A stretch of 64,000 nucleotides of DNA. Source: an uncultured Collinsella sp. Its GTDB lineage: Bacteria > Actinomycetota > Coriobacteriia > Coriobacteriales > Coriobacteriaceae. Shown here in pieces: positions 10,194 through 18,574 of the stretch. The notes beneath the pieces were generated by a model. The model was given only the letters and a program-made list of their open reading frames with translations. It did not search any database and was not told the DNA's origin. Each line of letters opens with the position of its first letter. Position 1 is the first letter of the stretch. The DNA lies in the NCBI GenBank assembly GCA_900549745.1, contig URPJ01000011.1:1-64000 (forward strand), written 5' to 3'. A program made the translations under genes and the position numbers.

Positions 10194-11792
10194 TTAGTTC
10201 TCCTCTGATCCAGAAACATCCGAATGGTGCTTGGCCATGAACTGCTGCTTGAAGTCGCCGATGACGCGCAAGAGCTCAGCCTTGGTGTCATCATCGATCT
10301 TCTTGGCGCGAACCTTGTCGAGCAGCGAACCAAAGCCATTGTCCATGTACTCGATGAGCTCGGCACGGAAGGGCAGCACGTCGGCGATCTCCAGGTCATC
10401 CAGGAAGCCCTCGTTGCCAGCGAACAGCGTAACGATCTGCTCGCCAACCTCAAACGGCTTGTAACGCGGCTGCTTCAGGAGCTCGGTCATGCGAGCACCG
10501 TGGGTCAGCTGCTTCTGAGTAGCCTCGTCGAGGTCGGAGCCGAACTGCGTAAAGCCAGCGAGCTCCTGATAGGAAGCGAGGTCCAGACGGAGGTTGCCGG
10601 CGACCTGCTTCATGGCCTTGGTCTGCGCATCGCCACCGACGCGGGACACGGAGATACCCACGTCGACTGCCGGGCGCTGACCCTGGAAGAAGAGCTCGGA
10701 CTGCAGGTAGATCTGACCATCGGTAATGGAAATGACGTTGGTCGGAATGTAGGCCGAGACGTCGCCGTCCTGGGTCTCGATGATCGGCAGAGCCGTCATG
10801 GAGCCGTAACCGTTCTTCTTGGACATCTTGACGGCACGCTCGAGCAGACGAGAGTGCAGGTAGAAGATGTCGCCAGGATAGGCCTCGCGTCCGGGCGGAC
10901 GATGCAGCGTCAACGACATCTGACGGTATGCCACAGCCTGCTTGGACAGGTCGTCGTAGATGACGAGCACGTGGCCGCCGGGATTGGTCTCGCTGGCGGG
11001 CTTGCCGTCCTCGCCGTTGTACATGAAGAACTCGCCGATAGCGGCACCGGCCATAGGCGCGATGTACTGCATAGGGGCGGAATCGGCAGCGGTTGCCGAA
11101 ACGATGATGGTGTATTCGAGCGCACCGTGCTGAGCGAGGGTCTCGCGGATGTTGGCAACCGTGGAGGCCTTCTGGCCGATGGCGACATAGATGCAGACCA
11201 TGCCCTTGCCACGCTGGTTGAGGATGGCGTCGATGGCGATAGCGGTCTTGCCGGTCTTACGGTCGCCGATGATAAGCTCACGCTGGCCGCGACCGATAGG
11301 CACCATGGAGTCGATAGCCAACAGGCCAGTCTGAACCGGCTCGCACACCGGGGTACGATCGATGACGCCGGGGGCCTTGAACTCGATGGGGCGACGATGC
11401 GTGGCGACAATGTCACCCAAACCGTCGATGGGCTGGCCGAGCGGATTGACGACGCGGCCGAGCATGGCACGGCTCACGGGGATATCCATAATGCGGCCAG
11501 TGGTGCGGCACTCGTCGCCTTCCTTGATGGAGTCGACGGCACCAAACAGAACGGCGCCGACCTCGTCACGGTCAAGGTTCTGGGCAAGGCCGAAGACGGT
11601 CTCACCGGTATCGGAGCTCTTGAACTCCAGAAGCTCGCCTGCCATGGCGCTCTTGAGGCCAGTGACGCGCGCGATGCCGTCGCCTACCTCGTCGACCGTT
11701 GAAACCTCATGCGTATCGACCGTCGCGGAGAGGCTCGTGAGCTGCTCCTGCAGTTTCTTGGCGATATCCTGGGCATTGAGGGTTTCGGACAT
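10194..11792 (-). CDS. atpA: ATP synthase F1 subunit alpha
   Basis: Non-catalytic nucleotide-binding subunit, 532 residues, with Walker A GDRKTGKTAIA, the PAVDVGISVSRVGG segment and the SELFFQGQRPAV motif. The ATG at 11792 overlaps the end of atpH by one base, so the two are translationally coupled. Slightly longer than most (about 505) because of an extended C terminus ending in SDVSGSEEN. Confidence 0.97.
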   Translation of the reverse strand: MSETLNAQDIAKKLQEQLTSLSATVDTHEVSTVDEVGDGIARVTGLKSAMAGELLEFKSSDTGETVFGLAQNLDRDEVGAVLFGAVDSIKEGDECRTTGRIMDIPVSRAMLGRVVNPLGQPIDGLGDIVATHRRPIEFKAPGVIDRTPVCEPVQTGLLAIDSMVPIGRGQRELIIGDRKTGKTAIAIDAILNQRGKGMVCIYVAIGQKASTVANIRETLAQHGALEYTIIVSATAADSAPMQYIAPMAGAAIGEFFMYNGEDGKPASETNPGGHVLVIYDDLSKQAVAYRQMSLTLHRPPGREAYPGDIFYLHSRLLERAVKMSKKNGYGSMTALPIIETQDGDVSAYIPTNVISITDGQIYLQSELFFQGQRPAVDVGISVSRVGGDAQTKAMKQVAGNLRLDLASYQELAGFTQFGSDLDEATQKQLTHGARMTELLKQPRYKPFEVGEQIVTLFAGNEGFLDDLEIADVLPFRAELIEYMDNGFGSLLDKVRAKKIDDDTKAELLRVIGDFKQQFMAKHHSDVSGSEEN

Positions 11793-12268
11793 TAGGCTTC
11801 ACCTCCGTACGAATTAGCAGAGTTTGCGAGGGTCTCCTGTGCGATGCGCAGCTGCGTCTTGACGGAGATGTCACGACGCTCGCCGCGGGCCTCGAGCACC
11901 AGGCCGCCCACGATAGACGGGTCGACCTGCTCGATAAGGAATACCTTGCGGCCGAAGTCCTGCTCGCATTTCTTAGTGATGGTTTGACGCAGCTCGTCGT
12001 CGAGCGGGATCGCCGTGGTGACGGTCACGCCCACTACATCCTCGTCTTCCTCGGCAACATACTTAAAGGCAGCTGCCACCTTGGGAAGAAGGTCGAGCTG
12101 GTCGCACTTGGACATGGTGTCGAGCACGGCGATGATCTCGGGGCTGGCGGAAGCCAGGCGCTCAATCATCTCGAGGTCCTCGAACACATGGTTCTCGGCC
12201 TTAGCGGCTTCCAGAAGGGAGCGCGCGTAAGTCTCGAGCACCTTGTCCTGATAGCGGCTAGTCGGCAT
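11792..12268 (-). CDS. atpH: ATP synthase F1 subunit delta
   Basis: Peripheral-stalk (OSCP-type) subunit of 158 residues that joins F1 to subunit b. It opens with the typical AR-SLLEAA helix and ends with the conserved IVGGLVLEARGERRDISV segment. Somewhat shorter than the usual 175-180. Its start overlaps atpF by 11 bases and its stop overlaps atpA by one. Confidence 0.93.
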   Translation of the reverse strand: MPTSRYQDKVLETYARSLLEAAKAENHVFEDLEMIERLASASPEIIAVLDTMSKCDQLDLLPKVAAAFKYVAEEDEDVVGVTVTTAIPLDDELRQTITKKCEQDFGRKVFLIEQVDPSIVGGLVLEARGERRDISVKTQLRIAQETLANSANSYGGEA

Positions 12269-12860
12269 TCAGGCTACCTGCTTCCTGGATGTAGCGCTCG
12301 ATGAGCTTCTTCTGCTCGGTCTCGTCCTCGAGTGCCTCGCCCACGATCTTGGTGGCGACGGCAACGGACAGGTCGGCGATGGAGCTCGCGGCACCGGCGT
12401 AGATGGACTTGCGCTCGTCCTCGACGGTCGTATGGGCCTTGGCGATGATCTCCTCGGCCTCCTTGTGAGCAGCCTCGATGATACGGGCGCGCTCGGACTC
12501 GGCGTCCTTACGGGCCTCGAGAACGATGTCGGCAGCCTGACGACGGGCGTCGGTGACGATCGAGTCGGACTCAGCGCGCTTGGCGATAGCCTCCTGCTTG
12601 GTCTTCTCGGCCTCGTCGAGGCTCTCCTCGATCTTCTTGCCGCGCTCCTCCATGGTTTTCATGATGCCCGGCAGGGCGACCTTGGCCAGCACGATCCAGA
12701 TAATCAGGAAGGCGATAAGCGCCGGGATGAACTCCGCCATCTTAGGGATGAGGATGTCCGCACCGGCAGCGCCGTCCTCGGCGAACGCGGAAACCGGCAT
12801 GAGCAGCGCGGCCGCGGACGCGGAGAGTGCGATCGCGCTCTTCTGGGATGAAAGATTCAT
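12258..12860 (-). CDS. atpF: ATP synthase F0 subunit b
   Basis: Peripheral-stalk subunit, 200 residues. The membrane helix (about 44-64, FIPALIAFLIIWIVLAKVAL) leads into the long charged helix typical of b. In front of it lies a second hydrophobic segment (about 8-27) that looks like a cleavable signal peptide with an Ala-Phe-Ala site (MPVSAFA-ED). Most b subunits lack this, so the mature protein may start near residue 28. Lies between atpE and atpH in the operon. Confidence 0.93.
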   Translation of the reverse strand: MNLSSQKSAIALSASAAALLMPVSAFAEDGAAGADILIPKMAEFIPALIAFLIIWIVLAKVALPGIMKTMEERGKKIEESLDEAEKTKQEAIAKRAESDSIVTDARRQAADIVLEARKDAESERARIIEAAHKEAEEIIAKAHTTVEDERKSIYAGAASSIADLSVAVATKIVGEALEDETEQKKLIERYIQEAGSLNAD

Positions 12861-12875
12861 ACTTGACGCTCCGTG

Positions 12876-13070
12876 CTATTTAACGATCAGCGCGACAACG
12901 AAGCCGATCAGAGCCAGAGCCTCGCCGAAGGCGGAGCCCATGATGAAGACGGTGAACACGCGGCCCTGGACCTCAGGCTGACGGGCCATAGCACCCGTAG
13001 CACCCAGAGCAGACAGGCCGATAGCAAGACCAGCGCCGATAACACCGAGACCGTAACCGATAACTCCCAC
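12876..13070 (-). CDS. atpE: ATP synthase F0 subunit c
   Basis: Proteolipid of the rotor ring: two helices joined by the polar loop ARQPE, with the essential carboxylate in GSAFGEALALIG. Aligned by the loop to Na+-binding rings, the Gln of helix 1 is replaced by Ile and the Glu is followed by Ala-Leu instead of Ser-Thr, so I infer proton rather than sodium coupling. Only 64 residues because the N terminus is short. GTG start at 13070 is fixed by AGGAGG 4 bases upstream. Confidence 0.94.
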   Translation of the reverse strand: MGVIGYGLGVIGAGLAIGLSALGATGAMARQPEVQGRVFTVFIMGSAFGEALALIGFVVALIVK

Positions 13071-13195
13071 GATTCCTCCTTTGTCGTGCGTGTCTTATTT
13101 CACGCAGGATAACCTTATTTATAACTGCCGGGCTCCATGGGTACGGGCACCGGCGGTTTAACGAATTGCCTTACCTTTAAGGCGCGAACGGAAGA

Positions 13196-13999
13196 CTACT
13201 CCTCCTCCGCGACCTCCTCTGCCTCGGAGACATACACGGCGGTAAGGACCGTGAAGACGTAAGCCTGGATGGCGCCGACCACAAGCTCAATCGTATAAAT
13301 CAGGATGAGGATGGCAAGCCAGGCCAGCGAAGGCAGGGCGCCGACGGCGTGGGCCGCGGAAACCTGCTGAAGCAGCGGCTGCATGAACATGCTCGCCATG
13401 ATGGCGAACGAGCCCATGACCACGTGTCCTGCGAACATGTTGCAGAACAGACGGACGGCAAGCGTGATGAGGCGCAGGAAGGTCGAGAAAAGCTCGACGA
13501 CCCACACGAGCACGTTCATCGGGAAGCTCACGCCCTGCGGGGCGAGGCTCTTAATGTAGCCGATCACGCCGTGAGCCTTGCATCCGTAGTAGATGAAGTA
13601 CACGAAGGCGAAAATGGCGAGTGCGGCGGTGGAGCCGATTGCGCCGGTGCCGGGCTTCATTCCCGGGATCAGGCCGATCATGTTATTGATCAGGATGAAC
13701 AGGAAAAGCGAGCACAGGAACGGGAAGTGCTTCTTCCAGTTCTCACCCACGACACCCTTGCCGATATCGTTCTCGACGTACTCGATGATGTACTCGAAAC
13801 CGTTGACGAAGAAGCCCTTGGGAACCAGGGTCTGCTTCTTCTTGAACACGGCCAGGACGATCAGGAGCACGATCGTGGAGACGATCAGCCAAAACGAGTA
13901 CTGCGTGATGCCGCAGCTCAGATCGCCCACGACAGGGGTGGAGCTGAACTCGCTGACCAGATGATTAATCTCATCAGGCAGCTTTTCAAAAATATCCAC
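13196..13999 (-). CDS. atpB: ATP synthase F0 subunit a
   Basis: Membrane stator subunit that forms the proton half-channels, 267 residues with about five or six membrane helices. The essential Arg is in LRLITLAVRLFCNMFAGHV and the last helices carry QAYVFTVLTAVYVSEA. GTG start at 13999 with AAAGG upstream. A 125-base gap to atpE contains no gene, only a weak hairpin (CCGCCGGTGCC / GGAGCCCGGC region on the minus strand). Confidence 0.96.
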   Translation of the reverse strand: MDIFEKLPDEINHLVSEFSSTPVVGDLSCGITQYSFWLIVSTIVLLIVLAVFKKKQTLVPKGFFVNGFEYIIEYVENDIGKGVVGENWKKHFPFLCSLFLFILINNMIGLIPGMKPGTGAIGSTAALAIFAFVYFIYYGCKAHGVIGYIKSLAPQGVSFPMNVLVWVVELFSTFLRLITLAVRLFCNMFAGHVVMGSFAIMASMFMQPLLQQVSAAHAVGALPSLAWLAILILIYTIELVVGAIQAYVFTVLTAVYVSEAEEVAEEE

Positions 14000-14002
14000 G
14001 AC

Positions 14003-14314
14003 TTACCTTTCGACCTCATGAGGATCTCGCAGCGCCTTGGCGACGCGAACCGCGCAGGCGGCCATAAAGGCCACGAAGCCGATCGCCTCGCCCAGGAGGA
14101 ACATGCGAAATGCCTCTCCGAACAACACAAACACAACCAAGGTAAAGACAAGCAACGCGATTGCCGAGACCGCGAGACTCACCATACCCTTGAGCATGTC
14201 CGCATTCTGCTTATCGTCAAGAACCGGCTTGAGCGTAAAGACAAAGGGAAGGAAGGCAATCGCGCCCGCGATGGCACCTGCAACGATAGCGAGCAGATCG
14301 GCTATCTGAAACAC
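14003..14314 (-). CDS. Small membrane protein at head of atp operon (AtpI-like position)
   Basis: About 103 residues with four predicted membrane helices (AIVAGAIAGAIAFLPFVF, VSLAVSAIALLVFTLVVFVL, MFLLGEAIGFVAFMAACAV among them). It occupies the place of atpI, the ATP synthase assembly factor, 3 bases before atpB. Sequence similarity to AtpI is not clear, so the name rests on position and topology. I choose GTG 14314 (GAGG 6 bases upstream); GTG 14326 is also possible. Confidence 0.75.
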   Translation of the reverse strand: MFQIADLLAIVAGAIAGAIAFLPFVFTLKPVLDDKQNADMLKGMVSLAVSAIALLVFTLVVFVLFGEAFRMFLLGEAIGFVAFMAACAVRVAKALRDPHEVER

Positions 14315-14376
14315 TGGCGTCCTCACTTTCCTTTTTTATCGCCTCACAGGACAGTTCCCGCCAAACATTGGTGACT

Positions 14377-14404
14377 ATTGTACGAGCCAATCGCTAAAGT
14401 ACAA
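14377..14404 (-). promoter_or_regulatory. Promoter of the ATP synthase operon
   Basis: On the minus strand TTGTAC (14399-14404) and TACAAT (14377-14382) are separated by 16 bp, about 50 bases upstream of the first gene. Good sigma-70-type match. Confidence 0.75.
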
Positions 14405-14519
14405 CCGAAAAAGCATCGGTTAATACGCACCTGTTCGTTTTCTTAAGACCTTCTTTATGCCGCAGGTACGGTAATACGTTTTTCTCGAACCCTGCAGGGC
14501 AAAACGTCCGTTAACAGGA

Positions 14520-14554
14520 GTGCGCGCGGTCGTCTTTTGCTCGCCCGCGCGCAC
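14520..14554 (-). terminator. Hairpin downstream of upp
   Basis: Perfect 10-bp stem GTGCGCGCGG / CCGCGCGCAC located about 45 bases after the upp stop. No T tract follows, so termination by this hairpin alone is uncertain. Confidence 0.5.
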
Positions 14555-14596
14555 CATTTCTTCGTATTTTCGACGTTAGCCGGTATGGCCCAGAGA

Positions 14597-15244
14597 TTAC
14601 AGCGTGCCGTAGATGCGGTCGCCGGCGTCGCCCAGGCCGGGAACGATGTAGGCAGCTTCGTTGAGATGGTCGTCGATGGCGCAGGTATAGATATGCACAT
14701 CGGGGTCCTTCTCAGTCAGCGACTTGAGGCCCTCGGGGGCCGCGACGATGCACAGCATGCGGATGTCCTTGACACCGCGCTCGCGCAGGTAGCTGATGGC
14801 CATCTCGGCCGAACCGCCCGTGGCGAGCATGGGGTCGACGACCAGGCAGATGCGCTGGTCGATATCCTTGGGCATCTTGCAGTAATACTCATGCGGCTCG
14901 TGGGTAACCTCGTCGCGCTCCATACCGATGTGGCCCACGCGAGCGGAGGGTACCAAGTCGAGGATGCCATCGACCATGCCAAGGCCCGCACGCAGAATGG
15001 GAACGATGGCGAGCTTTTTGCCGGCGAGCTGCTTAAACGTTGCGGTGGTGATGGGGGTCTCGACTTCGACGTCTTCCATGGGCAGGTCGCGCATGGCCTC
15101 GTAGCCGTCAAAAAGTGCGAGTTCGCGCACGAGCTGGCGGAACTGGTTGGTGCCGGTGCTCTTGTCGCGCAGGATCGACAGCTTATGCTGGACGAGCGGA
15201 TGGTCGACAAGCGTCACGCGGGACGCATCGTAGGTAACGGTCAT
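14597..15244 (-). CDS. upp: Uracil phosphoribosyltransferase
   Basis: Pyrimidine salvage enzyme: uracil + PRPP to UMP. The 215-residue protein contains the PRPP loop VVDPMLATGGSA, RAGLGMVDG and the C-terminal uracil site YIVPGLGDAGDRIYGT, all standard for upp. Start at ATG 15244 (MTVTYDASRVTLVDHP) with AAAGGGG upstream; the frame extends to 15292 without similarity. It follows glpK by 124 bases on the same strand, so separate transcription is possible. Confidence 0.96.
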   Translation of the reverse strand: MTVTYDASRVTLVDHPLVQHKLSILRDKSTGTNQFRQLVRELALFDGYEAMRDLPMEDVEVETPITTATFKQLAGKKLAIVPILRAGLGMVDGILDLVPSARVGHIGMERDEVTHEPHEYYCKMPKDIDQRICLVVDPMLATGGSAEMAISYLRERGVKDIRMLCIVAAPEGLKSLTEKDPDVHIYTCAIDDHLNEAAYIVPGLGDAGDRIYGTL

Positions 15245-15367
15245 GGGTTGATTGCCCCTTTCGTTGCGGCCGCAAAACGACCTTGCTGACATGGCGCACA
15301 GCGATGTTGCCGCCGCCCGCCATGCATAAGTTTAGCGGTTTGTTGTATCGAGTGCCCCGTCGCAGCC

Positions 15368-16909
15368 CTACTGAGCGGTGCTGAGCGAACGCTTGACCGC
15401 ATCGTGCCAACCGTCCAGGTTGCGCTCGCGACGCTCAACGGACATATGGGGATGGAACGTCTTGACGATCTGGGCGTTTTGCTCCAGCTCCTCCAGATCC
15501 TCCCAATACCCAACCGCAAGGCCCGCCAGATACGCGGCGCCAATTGCCGTAGTCTCCACCGACTCGCATTGCAATACAGGGATATCCAGCAAGTCTGCCT
15601 GGAACTGCATGATGAACTCGTTGCGCGAGGCGCCGCCATCGACGGACAGGCGCTCGATCGAAAGACCCACGTCCTGCTCCATGGCACGCAGCACGTCATA
15701 GCTCTGATAGGCCATGGACTCGCAAGCGGCACGCACGATGGTCGCGCGACTCGAGGCGCCGGTCAGACCGCACACGATACCGCGGGCATGCGGGTCCCAC
15801 CAGGGAGCACCCAAACCTGCAAAGGCGGGAACGAAGTAGCAGCCCTCGTTGTCGCTAATCGAAGCGGCGAGTTGTGCCGACTCGCTCACGCTCGAGATGA
15901 TGCCCATGTTGTTGCGAAGCCAGTTCATCGTTGAACCGGCGGCAAAAATAGAGCCCTCGAGCGCATAGCTGACTTTGCCGTCCGCAGCGATACCGATGGT
16001 GGAGACCAGGCCATTCTTGGATTCGACGATCTCGTCACCGGTGTTCATGAGCATAAAGCAGCCCGTGCCATAGGTGTTTTTGGTCTGGCCGGGATAGAAG
16101 CAGCAGTGGCCGAACAGCGATGCCTGCTGGTCGCCCGCCACGCCCATGATGGGCGGCATGTTGGTCATGATGTCGCTCGCGACGCGGCCGTAGTCGCCCG
16201 AGCTCCAGCGAACCTCGGGCATCATGGAACGTGGAACGTCAAAGAGCGCCAGCAGGTCGTCGTCCCAATCGAGCGTATGGATATTAAAGAGTGCCGTGCG
16301 GCTGGCATTGGTGTAGTCGGTGGCAAAGACCTGGCCGCCGGTGAGGTTGTAGATGAGCCAGGTGTCGATGGTGCCAAACATGAGGTCGCCCGCCGCCGCG
16401 CTCTCGCGTGCGCCGTCGACGTTGTCGAGAATCCACTGCACCTTGGAGGCCGAGAAATACGGGTCAAGCGTAAGTCCCGTGCGGGAGCGCACCAGCTCCT
16501 CGCAACCCTGTTCAACCAACGCGTCGATCGCCGGCGCGGTACGACGGCACTGCCATACGATGGCGTTATAGATGGGCTGGCCGCTCACGCGGTCCCAGAC
16601 CACCGTGGTCTCGCGCTGGTTGGAGATGCCGATGGCGGCGATGCGATCGGAATGGATGCCGCTCTTAAACTGAACCTCCATCATCACGCCGATCTGGCTG
16701 GCAAGCACCTCCGTGGGATCCTGCTCCACCCAGCCGGGGCGCGGGAAGCTGGTTTTGACGCTACGACGCGCCTGGGCAACGATGCAGCCGTATTCGTCGA
16801 CAATGGCCGCGAGTACCGAGGTAGTGCCGCAGTCGAGCGCCATGATGTAGGAACCGCCAAAGTTAAACGAGGCATCTTCCATGCCCAGGCTGCCCAGATT
16901 CAACGACAT
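15368..16909 (-). CDS. glpK: Glycerol kinase
   Basis: FGGY-family kinase that phosphorylates glycerol to sn-glycerol 3-phosphate. 513 residues: N-terminal phosphate loop LDCGTTSV, substrate segment ISNQRETTVVWD, TNASRTALFNI, and the C-terminal nucleotide site GVAGDQQASLFG and GTGCFMLMNTG. It has about 14 extra N-terminal residues before the usual start, and the ATG at 16909 has AGAAGG upstream. No glpF or glpD lies nearby. Thirteen bases downstream of the tsaC-type gene, so probably in one transcript. Confidence 0.95.
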   Translation of the reverse strand: MSLNLGSLGMEDASFNFGGSYIMALDCGTTSVLAAIVDEYGCIVAQARRSVKTSFPRPGWVEQDPTEVLASQIGVMMEVQFKSGIHSDRIAAIGISNQRETTVVWDRVSGQPIYNAIVWQCRRTAPAIDALVEQGCEELVRSRTGLTLDPYFSASKVQWILDNVDGARESAAAGDLMFGTIDTWLIYNLTGGQVFATDYTNASRTALFNIHTLDWDDDLLALFDVPRSMMPEVRWSSGDYGRVASDIMTNMPPIMGVAGDQQASLFGHCCFYPGQTKNTYGTGCFMLMNTGDEIVESKNGLVSTIGIAADGKVSYALEGSIFAAGSTMNWLRNNMGIISSVSESAQLAASISDNEGCYFVPAFAGLGAPWWDPHARGIVCGLTGASSRATIVRAACESMAYQSYDVLRAMEQDVGLSIERLSVDGGASRNEFIMQFQADLLDIPVLQCESVETTAIGAAYLAGLAVGYWEDLEELEQNAQIVKTFHPHMSVERRERNLDGWHDAVKRSLSTAQ

Positions 16910-16922
16910 CGCTTACACCCTT

Positions 16923-17666
16923 CTATTGCATCGGGTCGGACAGGACCCGCTCGATCTCTGATGCGGGAAGTGCGCCTTGGCGCAGGATCTGGAGCCCGCC
17001 GTGCTGGAACGACACGATGGTCGAGGCGTAGCGACACGGGGTCTCACCGGCGTCGACGGCAACATCGACCCCCTCCAGGATGCGGCCCTCGACGGCGGCA
17101 AAGCTTGCCGGCGAAGGCGCGCCGTGCGTGTTGGCGCTCGTGCAGGCAAGGGGACTGCCGCAGGCGCGGATGAGCGCTTGGACCACGGGAGAGGCCGAAG
17201 CGCGCAGGGCCACGGTGTCGTCGGCAGCGCGCATAAAGGTCGGCACGCAGGGGGCTGCCTTGACCACGATAGTCAGGGCTCCCGGCCAGCATCGTCGCGC
17301 GAGTGCGCGGGCATCTTCCGGGATATCCACGCCATAGCGGTCGAGTGCTTCGACGCCATCGACCAGCCAAGCGACGGTTTGCGTGAGCTCACGTTGCTTG
17401 AGAGTGAAGATACGGCGATAGCCGGTGCCGAGCGCAGGAACTGCGGCGCCATTGACGGCAGCCTGCGGATCGCGCGGCCACGATGGGAATTCGCTTGTAT
17501 CTTGGGGCACGGCGCCCGAGAAGGCGTTGACTGCCACGGCGACACCGTAGACGGTCTCGGTCGGAATCAAGGCCAGGCCGCCGCGGCCGAGCACCTCGGC
17601 CGTGCGCTCGACGGCAAGCCGATGCGGCTCGCGCGTTCCCTCGTATACCCGATAGACCGTCTGCAT
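16923..17666 (-). CDS. tsaC: YrdC/Sua5-family threonylcarbamoyl-AMP synthase
   Basis: Makes threonylcarbamoyl-AMP from threonine, bicarbonate and ATP for tRNA t6A37. The family signature PTETVYGVA is at about 36-44, followed later by RRCWPGALTIVV, VALRASASPVVQAL and PLACTSANTHGAPSP. The region after PTETVYG (about 45-85) is longer and different from the usual KGRP segment; LKQRELTQTVAW retains the K-x-R pattern. 247 residues, without the C-terminal Sua5 domain. Upstream of glpK with a 13-base gap. Confidence 0.85.
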   Translation of the reverse strand: MQTVYRVYEGTREPHRLAVERTAEVLGRGGLALIPTETVYGVAVAVNAFSGAVPQDTSEFPSWPRDPQAAVNGAAVPALGTGYRRIFTLKQRELTQTVAWLVDGVEALDRYGVDIPEDARALARRCWPGALTIVVKAAPCVPTFMRAADDTVALRASASPVVQALIRACGSPLACTSANTHGAPSPASFAAVEGRILEGVDVAVDAGETPCRYASTIVSFQHGGLQILRQGALPASEIERVLSDPMQ

Positions 17667-17814
17667 GTGTATGCCAGCCCCTTACGCTCCGGTGCAAGTT
17701 TGTTTACTGTGGGGCATTCTCGCACGAAACATTCAACCTATTTGCCCAGAGCGCATGTTGGTTTGGTGAGCGGCTCTAGTAGTCGGTGAAAGTGAGGGGG
17801 TTAATTGAAGATTT

Positions 17815-18117
17815 TTAGCGCGCAAGCGTAACGGTACGATCGGGAAACTCGATGCTTGCAACCAGTTTTCCGCCGAGGCTCTCTGCGTACCTGCTCAGCG
17901 TGTCGAGCCTCATCGAACCCAACTCCCCACGCTCGAGCTCGGATACACGTTTTTGAGAAACGCCCATCGACTGGGCGACCGACGCCTGTGTTAGATCTTT
18001 TAACCTGCGAATCTGAGCAAGCTTATAGGCTTCGATACGATCGCGAGTCCTCTCCTGCTCGGCGGTAATGGAGTCGCGTGTTATCCCGCGAGATTCCATA
18101 TACTCATGCAGTTCCAT
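17815..18117 (-). CDS. XRE-family antitoxin (HigA-type)
   Basis: 100-residue protein with an N-terminal helical part and a helix-turn-helix (about 43-75: LTQASVAQSMGVSQKRVSELERG), ending in a short beta region. It overlaps the end of the toxin gene by 14 bases. The toxin-first order is that of HigBA-like modules. It likely binds both the toxin and the inverted repeat in the promoter at 18509-18523. Confidence 0.85.
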   Translation of the reverse strand: MELHEYMESRGITRDSITAEQERTRDRIEAYKLAQIRRLKDLTQASVAQSMGVSQKRVSELERGELGSMRLDTLSRYAESLGGKLVASIEFPDRTVTLAR

Positions 18118-18499
18118 CTCGATCGAGCCTCCTTACGTGGCGACGGTATATTTGCTCGGCCCTTGGAATGTTGATCGCATACCAACCGTTCCATTTTGCC
18201 CTTGACGATCCCGCTCGCGACTTATCACCCGCCAATAGCAATACCGCCTGGCGCTTGGGGTCAAAGGCGAAGAGGATGCGAATCACCTGCCCACCACACG
18301 ACGTCACTCTCAGCTCCTTTAAATGATGAAGCTTCGAGCCCTTTACGCGGTCAACCAGCGGACGACCAAGGCTGGGACCTTCCTTCTCGAGCACCAAAAG
18401 GTCTGCATAAATCTGCTTCAGCGTAGCTTCATCCTGCTCATCAAGCCAAGGTTCAATGTAATCAAGCACGATACGGTACCGATGCAGCTGATTTGACAT
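18104..18499 (-). CDS. RelE/HigB-type toxin (phage-derived Gp49-like)
   Basis: 131-residue protein of the RelE/ParE fold: the segments VKGSKLHHLKELRV, GGQVIRILFAFDP and AVLLLAGDKS match Gp49-like/HigB toxins, which are ribosome-dependent mRNA interferases. First gene of a toxin-antitoxin pair, with a strong Shine-Dalgarno (AGAAGGAG) and its own promoter. mRNA cleavage is inferred from the family. The pair stands alone between prmC and tsaC, a typical site for a mobile TA unit. Confidence 0.85.
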   Translation of the reverse strand: MSNQLHRYRIVLDYIEPWLDEQDEATLKQIYADLLVLEKEGPSLGRPLVDRVKGSKLHHLKELRVTSCGGQVIRILFAFDPKRQAVLLLAGDKSRAGSSRAKWNGWYAINIPRAEQIYRRHVRRLDRDGTA

Positions 18500-18508
18500 A
18501 CCTTTCTC

Positions 18509-18541
18509 CTTCTATAGTAGAAGTTTTACGGTATATTGCAA
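18509..18541 (-). promoter_or_regulatory. Promoter and putative operator of the toxin-antitoxin pair
   Basis: TTGCAA (18536-18541) and TACTAT (18514-18519) with 16 bp spacing on the minus strand. A 6-bp inverted repeat CTTCTA-3-TAGAAG (18509-18523) overlaps the -10 box, as expected for autorepression by the antitoxin. Confidence 0.65.
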
Positions 18542-18574
18542 GGACAAACTTGCGCAAATGTCTATTTATTCAGC

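Noticed and set aside
12876..13070. Sodium-coupled ATP synthase
   Set aside because: Helix 1 lacks the Gln and helix 2 lacks the Ser-Thr after the Glu that sodium-binding c rings have.
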